In this document: piece by piece, positions 53,516 through 62,091 of the stretch
How the letters are laid out: the number at the start of each line of letters is the position of its first letter
Position numbering within the stretch: the first letter of the stretch is position 1
Origin: Candidatus Uabimicrobium amorphum
GTDB lineage: Bacteria; Planctomycetota; Uabimicrobiia; Uabimicrobiales; Uabimicrobiaceae
Direction of reading: 5' to 3'
Length of the DNA: 64,000 nucleotides
Assembly: GCF_009002475.1 (NCBI RefSeq)
Contig: NZ_AP019860.1
Location: 8,305,547-8,369,546 of the forward strand
Notes under the pieces: generated by a model
What the model was told of the DNA's origin: nothing
Database searches by the model: none
Seen by the model: only the letters and a program-made list of their open reading frames with translations
Position numbers and translations under genes: made by a program

Positions 53516-54996
53516 CCGTAAATTTTCCCGATTTTATCGATACATACTACAAAACACTTTCGCAAGACCTTAATGTAGAAAAACGAAGCATTGCCGTGGG
53601 TGAAGTATTTTTTAAAACGATCTCATTCATCGGCAAACTGCATTTGTTGGAATATGCGCAGTTTGAGGAAAAAGACGAACAATTTCATTATTGGTTATTT
53701 TCACAATTTAATCACCGAAGTATTGAAGACTGGACAAAAATATTTGCTCATGTAGCAGAATACGACAAAACGGTTCTTTCCTTACAAGAGTTTGCAGAAA
53801 TATTTGATACGGTTTCCTTTCAAGAGCGTTTTACGCGATTAAAATGGTTCTATGAGGTAATTGAACTCAACAAAAATTTAGCATCGATTTCCGATGTATA
53901 CGAAGCGCAAGAGCACTTACAATTCTTGCCTTCTTTGTTGGGGTTTATTGCAAAAAAGAAATATGAAGTAAAAGATGGCAAAACGTTTGTCAAACACAAC
54001 AATAGAATACTATCAATGTCCCCATTTTTTGCTGCCAAACTAATAGGTAGTGAGGGACTTCGTTTGTATGAAACAAACTGCAGCATGAAAGACTTTCACA
54101 AAGAACGGCTAACGCAAAGTTATCGGAAATACCAGGCGGAAAAAAAAGGAATTATTGACTTTACTCATCGTAATAATGACGATGTAATTATCATGCCGTG
54201 GATTGAAAATTTTTTAGAACAAACTCTAGATGATATTTTTAGCTTACCGCCGAGTATAAAAATCAAAACCATCATGATAGAAGGTGCCCCTGCAACCGGT
54301 AAAACAACACTGTGCTCTCACATAGAGTATCCACAAGCGGACTATGTGTGTAAATACTACATATCTCCGCAAACCATTTACCAAGATAGTGCGACATTTA
54401 AATTTTGGTTTTATCGTAACCTAAAAAATGTTTTCGATGTCCAACAAAATATTGTAGAAATACAAGACTTAGATATAATGCTTGCCCCTGGCTGGCAACA
54501 ACTTAGAAAAAAAATAGCCAGCGATAACAAAAAAGTTATATGTTGCATCGACGGCATAAATTTTATGCCACAAAAAGAGTTTAAGCGTTTTTTAAATTTT
54601 GTAAACGATGATCTTTTTTGTAATATAGTGTTTGTCTTCTTTGGTAGGTCACACAGTAAAAATAAAATAGATACCACATATAAAATTTGTTTACAGCCAA
54701 AAGACAACGCTTTTTTTGAAGAAGCCTTTGATGAAGAATATGTAGAGAGTTTGCACTCTACTTACTTGCAGGATGAAACCACGCAAAAAATTTTCCAATA
54801 CATATTACAAACGCAAAAAAAATTTTCCGTAAAAGATTTATCGGAAGAACTAGAAATTCACACCTATAAAGTGATAAAATGTATTAAGAACATCAAGCCT
54901 TTGATAAATGATAGCCAGATAAAAAAAACGTTAGAACAAATTGTAAAATATACATGCGAACATGATGAGCTTAAAGCAAAATTAATGATGGAGTAG
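53512..54996 (+). CDS. STAND-like P-loop ATPase
   Basis: 494 residues. A ~250-residue helical N-domain without recognised motif precedes an NTPase core with Walker A GAPATGKTT (258-266) and Walker B VICCIDGIN (about Asp344), then a sensor-type VFVFFGRS. The C-terminal ~80 residues read as winged helix (KFSVKDLSEELEIHTYKVIK). The layout suits AAA/STAND signalling ATPases that oligomerise on activation. It overlaps the upstream Hfq-like gene by 4 bp and lies 5 bp before the coiled-coil membrane protein, so the three form one translational unit. Confidence 0.75.
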   Translation: MTVNFPDFIDTYYKTLSQDLNVEKRSIAVGEVFFKTISFIGKLHLLEYAQFEEKDEQFHYWLFSQFNHRSIEDWTKIFAHVAEYDKTVLSLQEFAEIFDTVSFQERFTRLKWFYEVIELNKNLASISDVYEAQEHLQFLPSLLGFIAKKKYEVKDGKTFVKHNNRILSMSPFFAAKLIGSEGLRLYETNCSMKDFHKERLTQSYRKYQAEKKGIIDFTHRNNDDVIIMPWIENFLEQTLDDIFSLPPSIKIKTIMIEGAPATGKTTLCSHIEYPQADYVCKYYISPQTIYQDSATFKFWFYRNLKNVFDVQQNIVEIQDLDIMLAPGWQQLRKKIASDNKKVICCIDGINFMPQKEFKRFLNFVNDDLFCNIVFVFFGRSHSKNKIDTTYKICLQPKDNAFFEEAFDEEYVESLHSTYLQDETTQKIFQYILQTQKKFSVKDLSEELEIHTYKVIKCIKNIKPLINDSQIKKTLEQIVKYTCEHDELKAKLMME

Positions 54997-55001
54997 CAGT
55001 G

Positions 55002-58000
55002 ATGAACAAAGAAATTACGTTTCAGGAATGTTGTAGCTTTATTTATGCCGCTAAACAATATTGCTTGTTTCACGATAAAAATTTAACTGAAGAATTACTT
55101 GCTGACTTCAAAAATAATCATGTTCTTGTTTTGGAAGAAGATAAAGAACAATATCTCGTAGTACACACTGAAAATGAAATCATCGAATATCATTTTGCCG
55201 ATGGTGCGTTTATCGAAGACAATAGCATGTCTTTGGGTTTTAAAGATTCATTGTGTGATCGTAAAGCCTCTTGCTACGCTATTGAAATTCAAAACCTCAA
55301 CTACTTCTTAAATGCTAATCCCGGCACACTCTCTACCATACACGAAGAAATAGACTTTGAACTTGCCCTACGGTTACGCAATAGTTTTTTCACAAGCCCA
55401 GATGTTGTCTACGTCATATTTATTTGGGAAAACGGATCTATGTTGTTGTGCCAAAAAAGCGATCAAAAAGATGACTTTTTCTTTGGCCATAAAAATGAAC
55501 TCATCCGCGATCAAAAAGCATTGGAAAAAATACGTGAAGAACTAGGCAATGTACCTTGTTCATTGAAAGTTCTCAAATCAAAACCCGATGAGAACTATGT
55601 CGATTTAGATCCAGACAGTGAACAACAAAGTAGCTTTGACGCTGGAATGATGGTGGTAGAAATGGACATTCCGCGCAGTAAACCCAACCTAGAAACAATA
55701 GGTGATAATGTCTCCATCAAAGAAGATTCAATCGTCACCTTGGACGAACCACTGCCCCCTTTGACATCAGGTGACATGGAAATTTTGAGCAAGTATGGCA
55801 TTGACACCATTAAGAAAAAAGATCTCAACAAGGGTATTTTCGAAGGCTCGGTGGTCATACGCGATGAAGAACTGCCACAGTTAGGCCCAGATGACATTGA
55901 AGTTCTAAAAAAATACGGAATTGAAATCCCCAGCGGTGCAGGCTTAGAGGAAGAAGAGGAAGAAGAGTTCCTAAGTAGCAAACAATTTGTATTCGAAGAA
56001 TCACAAATCCCTCTTGACGAAGAGTTGCCAAGTCTCGGCCACGAAGAAGTAGAAATTTTCAAAAAATACGGAGTAGAAATCAATAGCGAAGAAAAAACAA
56101 CTCCACGCTCCATACGCGAAGCTTTTGAAGACTCTGTTGTCGTTAAAGACCAAGAACTTCCGGCCCTCAATCCCGCAGATGTCGACATTCTCAATAAATA
56201 TGGAATCACCTTAGCCCCAGTAACCAAAAAAGAAAAACAAACAAAAAAGGTATCGCGAACACAAACCAGCAAACGCGTAGAGAAACCTCAACCACCAAAA
56301 ACAACGTCTCCAGCAAAGCCAGCAGCAAAACGCATTCCGATAAAACAGTATTTGACACCACAAAATTTAAAAATCGTTGGCGCCTCGGTAGCGGCTCTTG
56401 TCGTCGTTTACTTTGCTCTGGTTATGTACAAAAACTACGACGAACGCCAAACAACCGTCAGTGCCTGCAATGAAATTATCGCTCAATTAGACTCCTACAC
56501 CGAAGATGTCAAAGGAAAAACCACAGAAGTATTGGGCATTGTCGGCGAAGTGAAGAAAAAATTTCCTTCAAAATTGGGCTTTCCCGAACCAAGTCCAAAA
56601 ATTACCACCGAAGTGGAACGCATCCGCGAACAAATAAAACAGATGAAGGGCACAATCACCGAAGCCAATCGAATGATTGGAGAAGGGAAAGAAAAAGAAG
56701 CACAGGCTTTTCTCGAAGAAAAGTTTAGCGATTACAACGAAGATAAGTATAAAAACAAAATCGCAAAAACCATCGACAATCTGAAACTCAAGGCGAACCA
56801 TACACTAACGATGGCAAAGTATATGAATAATATTCGCGTACAAGAATCTTCCGTACGCCGCGTCTTGAGAAAACTACGTGAAAATATCATTCTTTTTTCT
56901 CAATTGTACAAGTCGTTAAATGGTAAACTCATTATTATAAAAGAAAAATATACCGGGGAAGGTTATCCGCCGCCACCACCAAAGAGCAAAAAACTCGCCG
57001 TGGATATGAAGAAGGATCTCGACACTTGGCAAACATCTTTGAACAAAATCGAAAAACTACTTTTTGCCGATAATCTCACTACGGCACTGGAAAACAGTAA
57101 TACCTACAAAGATTTACAATCGCCAAATGGAACCGAAGCCAAGAGTATGATCGAAGACGTAGATCAAACTCTAAGACTTTGCGAAGCCAGCGCGCTGAAA
57201 AAAGAACGTAAAGCACAATATCTCGTTCTTCTAAACGGTGCACAAAAGCGTGTTAGTTCGATAGAAAGCGAGCTAAAAACACTCAGCGCCGACCTTGTGA
57301 CACTAGAAGGTTTTGGTAATGATTTAGATATTCCAAAAGAAACAAAGAAAACTCTGGAAATTAAGTCTACGGCAGAAAAAGAATTGGTGGATATCGGAAA
57401 AGTCATTGATGCCAGCCGTAAGTATATATATGCTGGTCAAGTGAAACAAGCTCTCGAAGAAATCAGTAAAGTTTCCGAAGATGCCACCTTGTTAATTTCG
57501 CTAAAACAAGTTAGAGAAAACACCGCGGATACCGTAAAAATTGCTCAGAGCATGAAAGAAAAAAGCGAAAAAGGTTTGCGTGTCGTAATGCTACTACAAA
57601 AAGTAAAAAAGCAGTTGCTACCGCTCACCGATCTAACCTCTCTATTGCAAGACAAACTGAATTACGTATATACAACCTTCGAGCCCAATAGAGAATTGAA
57701 AAGATTCTATCGCAACGGTAAAACACACGTCGCCAAAGCCAAGAGAATGATCGCCCAGCTAAATTCTGTTTCAAACAAGGTCAACAAAAAAATCGAACAA
57801 GAAAACCTTGACGACGCGATCTATATTTTACAAAGCTCTATGTCTCTGACTTCTTCCTCTGAAAGCTATATATCCAAAACTCAGAAATACCTAAAAGAGT
57901 CAGAAAGTATCATCGAAAAAGCCGAACAACTCAAATACGAAAAAGAACAAACAGCGATACTCAAACGTTATATTGTCAAAATCTCTGACTATACCAAGCA

Positions 58001-59255
58001 AATGCAAGAAAATATCGAGCCATTACAGCGCCAAATCGAAATGATGGACACACGCTACCCTGCATCAGAAGGTTACTCAGAGGTACCACAGAACGTCAAA
58101 GATAAATTGGCAACGAGTATTACTCTAGTAAAAGACTTAAAGAGTGCGGTTGACCAAGGGAAACAACTGAAGAAAGAAAAAGACTGGGACCAAGCGAAGA
58201 ATTTATTGAGTCGCTATGCCAAAGAAAGTAAATTAACTCCTGAATTCTTAGCAGAGATAAGTAAGTATCGCTACGAAATACAGGACATGGTCACCGAAGC
58301 GATGAAAATTGGCAGCAATAAGAATAAAGTATTTCAAATCAAAGACACTCTACAAGTACTTAGCGATCGCCGCAAAGCATTTGAAGGCATAATTACGAAA
58401 ATGCAAGACGCGATCAAAAATTGGGACAAGAATTATCCGGAAGATTACTTCTTCAAACCACCCAGAACAGTTACCGGTATTTTGCCCAAAGCCGACATCG
58501 AATACAAAGAGCTTTTTGATGTCATCGCCGACGGTGAAGAAGGACTACAAACCGGTGAGTACGACAACTCACTACGCGGTTTAACGAGCTACATGCGCGA
58601 TGTGGACACGGTTCTCCCCGCGACCAAAATCGCCTGGGAAGATCTAAAGGAAGTACAAGACAAAAACGAAAAGCTACTCACGGATGAAGACTACAAAGCC
58701 GAAATTGTCGAAGAAAGGCAAATGGCTTCAGTATTAAAAGACATCAAAAAGAAGTGGAAACAATCTCCCGGTGTGTGGTACGACGACATACAAAGTGAGA
58801 TAAAGACCATAAACTCTATGATGTCCGACATACGACGTGCGCGCGTCCATCCACAAGTGATGGATGGTTTAAATCGCGGTTTAAATCAGATGAGCAACAT
58901 TCCTGATGAAATAGCGGACCTAGGCGTTATGGTTTACAAAATAGAGCGTTCTAAAAAACGCACTGTTGAAGAAATTATGAAGGAAAAGCTAGAAAAGACC
59001 TTCAATCCCGTTCAGAAAAAACAGATAAATCGTATCATAAACTTTTTACAAACCAAAAAAATAGACGTGCGGGATATCGAAGATCAAATGGCCAGACTGC
59101 GCAATGGTGTGCGAACATTGCAAGACAAAATAAACTCTTCAGCAAAAATTGAAAATCGTGCAATAGGAAACCTGTTCAACCCGATGGGCATCATTTTCCG
59201 CAAGTATGAAGAAACATTTAAAGCCGTACAATCAGAATTGACGAAATTGCGCTAA
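55002..59255 (+). CDS. 1417-residue membrane coiled-coil protein with KYGI repeats
   Basis: The N-terminal ~200 residues match no domain I recognise. Four copies of LPxLxxxDxxIxxKYGI/V start at residues 251, 291, 342 and 386, each after an acidic S-V-V/T-x-D/E lead-in. A Pro/Lys/Thr linker and one membrane helix (about 456-476, VGASVAALVVVYFALVMY) follow, then about 940 residues of nearly continuous coiled-coil. So a cytoplasmic regulatory part is joined to a long rod. The ATG at 55002 (GGAG upstream) is preferred to the preceding GTG. No known family. Confidence 0.75.
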   Translation: MNKEITFQECCSFIYAAKQYCLFHDKNLTEELLADFKNNHVLVLEEDKEQYLVVHTENEIIEYHFADGAFIEDNSMSLGFKDSLCDRKASCYAIEIQNLNYFLNANPGTLSTIHEEIDFELALRLRNSFFTSPDVVYVIFIWENGSMLLCQKSDQKDDFFFGHKNELIRDQKALEKIREELGNVPCSLKVLKSKPDENYVDLDPDSEQQSSFDAGMMVVEMDIPRSKPNLETIGDNVSIKEDSIVTLDEPLPPLTSGDMEILSKYGIDTIKKKDLNKGIFEGSVVIRDEELPQLGPDDIEVLKKYGIEIPSGAGLEEEEEEEFLSSKQFVFEESQIPLDEELPSLGHEEVEIFKKYGVEINSEEKTTPRSIREAFEDSVVVKDQELPALNPADVDILNKYGITLAPVTKKEKQTKKVSRTQTSKRVEKPQPPKTTSPAKPAAKRIPIKQYLTPQNLKIVGASVAALVVVYFALVMYKNYDERQTTVSACNEIIAQLDSYTEDVKGKTTEVLGIVGEVKKKFPSKLGFPEPSPKITTEVERIREQIKQMKGTITEANRMIGEGKEKEAQAFLEEKFSDYNEDKYKNKIAKTIDNLKLKANHTLTMAKYMNNIRVQESSVRRVLRKLRENIILFSQLYKSLNGKLIIIKEKYTGEGYPPPPPKSKKLAVDMKKDLDTWQTSLNKIEKLLFADNLTTALENSNTYKDLQSPNGTEAKSMIEDVDQTLRLCEASALKKERKAQYLVLLNGAQKRVSSIESELKTLSADLVTLEGFGNDLDIPKETKKTLEIKSTAEKELVDIGKVIDASRKYIYAGQVKQALEEISKVSEDATLLISLKQVRENTADTVKIAQSMKEKSEKGLRVVMLLQKVKKQLLPLTDLTSLLQDKLNYVYTTFEPNRELKRFYRNGKTHVAKAKRMIAQLNSVSNKVNKKIEQENLDDAIYILQSSMSLTSSSESYISKTQKYLKESESIIEKAEQLKYEKEQTAILKRYIVKISDYTKQMQENIEPLQRQIEMMDTRYPASEGYSEVPQNVKDKLATSITLVKDLKSAVDQGKQLKKEKDWDQAKNLLSRYAKESKLTPEFLAEISKYRYEIQDMVTEAMKIGSNKNKVFQIKDTLQVLSDRRKAFEGIITKMQDAIKNWDKNYPEDYFFKPPRTVTGILPKADIEYKELFDVIADGEEGLQTGEYDNSLRGLTSYMRDVDTVLPATKIAWEDLKEVQDKNEKLLTDEDYKAEIVEERQMASVLKDIKKKWKQSPGVWYDDIQSEIKTINSMMSDIRRARVHPQVMDGLNRGLNQMSNIPDEIADLGVMVYKIERSKKRTVEEIMKEKLEKTFNPVQKKQINRIINFLQTKKIDVRDIEDQMARLRNGVRTLQDKINSSAKIENRAIGNLFNPMGIIFRKYEETFKAVQSELTKLR

Positions 59256-59512
59256 GGCGATACACATAACATTGCCCGCAAACGACAATCTGATGGAAAC
59301 ACTGAAGACGCATTACGCCTCTCCCTGTGGGAGAGGCATGAGAATTGAGGCTTTTAGCGAAGCTAAAACCTTAAATTCGATGGTGAGGGCACCAATAACA
59401 AAGAACAATACATCAAACAAAAAAAATATCTTTAACAATAAAGAACCATAAAAAGGAAAATATCTTTAAGCGTCCATTTTTTATTTATAGTAGCTACAGT
59501 ATTGCCATATTA
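59256..59512. other. Intergenic region with class B repeat
   Basis: It contains one class B element (59291-59400) and the AAAAGGAAAA ribosome-site-like run near 59451 that probably serves the next gene. Otherwise no feature. Confidence 0.45.
59291..59400. repeat. Class B two-hairpin repeat, subfamily 1
   Basis: From TGATGGAAACACTGAAGACG, through hairpin CCTCTCCC-TGT-GGGAGAGG, then GGCTTTTAGC/GCTAAAACC, to TTCGATGGTGAGGGCACC. Same orientation as the copy at 61515. Confidence 0.8.
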
Positions 59513-60544
59513 TTGGGTTTTGTTCTGGGATTTGGTCCACAAGAATTTTATATACGCAGCGCGTATTTTGCACAAAAATTTTCGCTTGATATAAAAACAT
59601 CTCCACAAGGTCACAACTATTGTCACCATATCATATCCATACTTGAGCAGCATAAAAACTCACCACGCAAAGCGCAACAACGCATTCTATCGTTGAAATA
59701 CTGTAGTGCCTACCAAAAGAAAATTACGGTGATGCGCTGGGGAGAATATCTTTATCATTCCAACCATCACCAATTGCTACAACAACTCATCAAACATATA
59801 TCGAAAGAGTGGGGCAAAGCCACCTCTGAATACTTTTATTTACAATCACTTGTAGCAAACGATCACAATAAATGGCTTTATCTCCAACAACTACACAAAA
59901 AATTTCCCCACCACATTTGCAGCGAAAAATCGCTGAAGGCTTACTTACTACTAAAACATCAGCAAAAAAATGGACTTACACATCTTGAACTCGATAGGCT
60001 CATCGCGAAATTCATCCACAACAAAGAATATAAAGAAGCGTTGGCGATTTTAAACGCAAACACCGCAGAACACATTTATTTTCGCATCATTGTCCACGAT
60101 AAACAACACAAATACAAAGCCTTGATCCAAAACGCCCAGGTGTACTTAGGTAACTTTCCTCGTGCCAAACACCGCGATCAAGTATTGTGGAAATTGGCGT
60201 ACACCCTGAGCCATCGCTTACAAGAATGTAAAGAAGCCCTTACTTATTACAACAACTATATCTCAGAGTTCCCCAAAGGGAAATATATTGCCAATGTACT
60301 TATTTCCAAAGGAGATAGTCTCGTTTGTATCGGCGAAAGCGACGCAGCAATGCAAACTTACTTACAAGTTGCCAGTGCAACAGACAAAGAACATTTATTA
60401 CACATCGCCTTCTATAGTGCCGCAAATATTTTGCTCAAGAATAACGACCCCCAAGCTGTCATCGTTTTGAAAAAAGCCCTACAATACCGTGGGCCATACA
60501 CGCAAAAAATACAACAAAAATTAAAGAGTATGCAAAATGAATAA
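59513..60544 (+). CDS. Exported TPR-like protein, start codon unusual
   Basis: 343 residues from a TTG. Several TPR-like helix pairs lie in the second half (KYKALIQNAQVYLGNFPRAK, CKEALTYYNNYISEFPKGKY). The TTG lies inside a signal-like hydrophobic run. Reading upstream in frame gives FKRPFFIYSSYSIAILLGFV with AGGA about 6 bases before an ATC at 59462, so the natural start is probably a rare codon there. There is no ATG or GTG in between. The stop overlaps the HAD gene start by 8 bp. Confidence 0.65.
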   Translation: MGFVLGFGPQEFYIRSAYFAQKFSLDIKTSPQGHNYCHHIISILEQHKNSPRKAQQRILSLKYCSAYQKKITVMRWGEYLYHSNHHQLLQQLIKHISKEWGKATSEYFYLQSLVANDHNKWLYLQQLHKKFPHHICSEKSLKAYLLLKHQQKNGLTHLELDRLIAKFIHNKEYKEALAILNANTAEHIYFRIIVHDKQHKYKALIQNAQVYLGNFPRAKHRDQVLWKLAYTLSHRLQECKEALTYYNNYISEFPKGKYIANVLISKGDSLVCIGESDAAMQTYLQVASATDKEHLLHIAFYSAANILLKNNDPQAVIVLKKALQYRGPYTQKIQQKLKSMQNE

Positions 60545-61112
60545 CACCATTGCCCTTGACATCGGACGCGTATGCGTTCACTTAAACTATGAACTTTGTG
60601 CGCAAAAGTTGGGTTTTTCTTCCACGCAGGAACTACTAAACTGCCACGAAATTTGGCGGCAAAACAATCTACTAGAAACCGGTAAAATTTCCACAGCAGA
60701 TTTTATCACACAGTTACAAAATATTTTCCCGAGTAAAACAGCTTTGGAACTCCGCGAAGCGTGGCAGGCGATTATAGGCCCACAAATACAAGGTATACAA
60801 AAAGTTGTTGCGTCTTTTATAGATAAAAAATTGCGCGTGGTTCTTTTGTCCAATACCTCACAATTGCATTTTGCCCATATAAAAAAACAACTATCGTTCT
60901 ATCAAAATATTCACGGCGCAGTACTTAGCTACGAAGTAGGCTACATGAAACCACACAGCGCAATATACGAGTATTTCGAAGAAAAATACTCACGTCCACT
61001 GCTATTTATAGACGACAAAGAAGAAAATATTCACGCCGCCCAAGAGCGCGGCTGGGAGTGTTATCAAATGGGAAACATGCATGAGCTACAGCGAATTTGT
61101 GAAGCGGTATGA
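60537..61112 (+). CDS. HAD-superfamily hydrolase, YihX-like
   Basis: 191 residues. Nucleophile Asp8 in ALDIGRVCV, then VVLLSNTS (motif II Ser/Thr), GYMKPHSAIY (motif III Lys) and LLFIDDKEENIHAA (motif IV Asp pair) make a complete HAD active site of the YihX/epoxide-hydrolase-N type, usually small sugar-phosphate phosphatases. It overlaps the preceding gene by 8 bp. Its final codons (ICEAV and stop) are repeated 200 bp downstream inside a tandem duplication. Confidence 0.88.
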   Translation: MNNTIALDIGRVCVHLNYELCAQKLGFSSTQELLNCHEIWRQNNLLETGKISTADFITQLQNIFPSKTALELREAWQAIIGPQIQGIQKVVASFIDKKLRVVLLSNTSQLHFAHIKKQLSFYQNIHGAVLSYEVGYMKPHSAIYEYFEEKYSRPLLFIDDKEENIHAAQERGWECYQMGNMHELQRICEAV

Positions 61113-61485
61113 GATTAGGAATTCTTTCTCCGGATTGGTGCCCTCACCATCGAATTAGCAGTTACAGCTACGCTGTAAACTACTATTCTCATACCTCTCC
61201 CACAGGGAGAGGTGTAATGCTTCTCTTTTGTTAAAAACTAAATTCGCTTGAGTTGCGGGTCAAGAGTGGTGATGTAATACACTCTTTTGATTGGATTTGT
61301 GAAGCGGTATGAGTTCTTTCTCCGGATTGGTGCCCTCACCATCGAATTAGCAGTTACAGCTACGCTGTAAACTACTATTCTCATACCTCTCCCACAGGGA
61401 GAGGTGTAATGCTTCTCTTTTGTTAAAAACTAAATTCGCTTGAGTTGCGGGTCAAAAGTAGTGATGTAATACACTCTTTTGATTG
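61095..61485. repeat. 200-bp tandem duplication including a gene end
   Basis: Copy 1 (61095-61294) starts with the last codons and stop of the HAD gene. Copy 2 (61295-61485) begins with the same ATTTGTGAAGCGGTATGAG and differs mainly by lack of 8 bases (ATTAGGAA). Each copy contains one class B subfamily 2 element ending with the CAAGCGAATTTAG-type arm (minus orientation). Confidence 0.88.
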
Positions 61486-61740
61486 ATGTTGAGCTGTGAT
61501 AGCACTAAATAAAACAAATGGAAACACATTTAGACGTGTTATGCCTCTCCTGTGGGAGAGGCATGAGAATTAAGGCTTTTAGCGAAGCTAAAACCTTAAA
61601 TTCGATGGTGAGGGCATCGCATACCAAAAGACTCGCAGCTCCCACAATTGCGATGGTGAGGGCACCAATACGGAGAAGAAATCCCTCAAACACCGAAACA
61701 CAGAAACACACAATTATACAAAATAGGAAATACAAAAATT
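61113..61740. other. 628-bp intergenic region made of repeats
   Basis: Apart from the duplication and the class B element at 61515-61620 with an extra partial end to about 61682, nothing else is visible. No gene: frames here are built from repeat sequence. Confidence 0.55.
61515..61682. repeat. Class B repeat, subfamily 1, with extra right end
   Basis: A complete element (61515-61620: TGGAAACACATTTAGACG, the CCTCTCC-TGTG-GGAGAGG hairpin, GGCTTTTAGC/GCTAAAACC, TTCGATGGTGAGGGCATCG) is followed by a second copy of only the right end (CGATGGTGAGGGCACCAAT at about 61651). Confidence 0.75.
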
Positions 61741-62091
61741 ATGCATCCAAAAACCAAAATATTACTCGAAAAACTACAACGCGGAGAATACGTTGTCAAC
61801 TGCGAGGGCGGAAACTCTATGGCTCCGAAAATAAAACATCGCGAGCCAGTGCTTCTCGCTCCGGTAACAAACCCACGACTTTTGCAAAAGGGTGACATCG
61901 TCTACTTTAAAAGCAAAGGTTCCTTCAAAACGCACATCATTTGGACAGTTCGAAAAGAAAAAGATAGTGTGCGCTTTCTCATTACCAATATCAAAGGAAA
62001 AAAAGGTGTATGGGTTGCACAACAGAATATTTTTGCTAAAGTAGTAGCTATTGGAAAACAAGCTTGCGACGAATTTAGGAGCTCTTTATGA
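61741..62091 (+). CDS. S24/S26-like (signal-peptidase/LexA fold) protein
   Basis: 116 residues. GGNSMAPKI is the S26/S24 Ser motif (GxSMxP), followed by KGDIVYFKS and THIIWTV, which match the beta core of LexA- and signal-peptidase-like folds. There is no membrane anchor, unlike normal signal peptidase I, and no DNA-binding domain. A catalytic Lys cannot be assigned with certainty. Its stop overlaps the M14 peptidase start by 4 bp (ATGA). Confidence 0.72.
   Translation: MHPKTKILLEKLQRGEYVVNCEGGNSMAPKIKHREPVLLAPVTNPRLLQKGDIVYFKSKGSFKTHIIWTVRKEKDSVRFLITNIKGKKGVWVAQQNIFAKVVAIGKQACDEFRSSL

Noticed and set aside
55595-56272. 225-codon open frame antisense to the giant coiled-coil gene
   Set aside because: It mirrors the low-complexity KYGI-repeat and linker region (Ser-rich product), has no ribosome site, and the plus-strand gene is clearly coding.
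61518-61895. 125-codon frame across the repeat and into the S24/S26 gene
   Set aside because: Built mainly from class B repeat sequence and then from another frame of the S24/S26-like gene.
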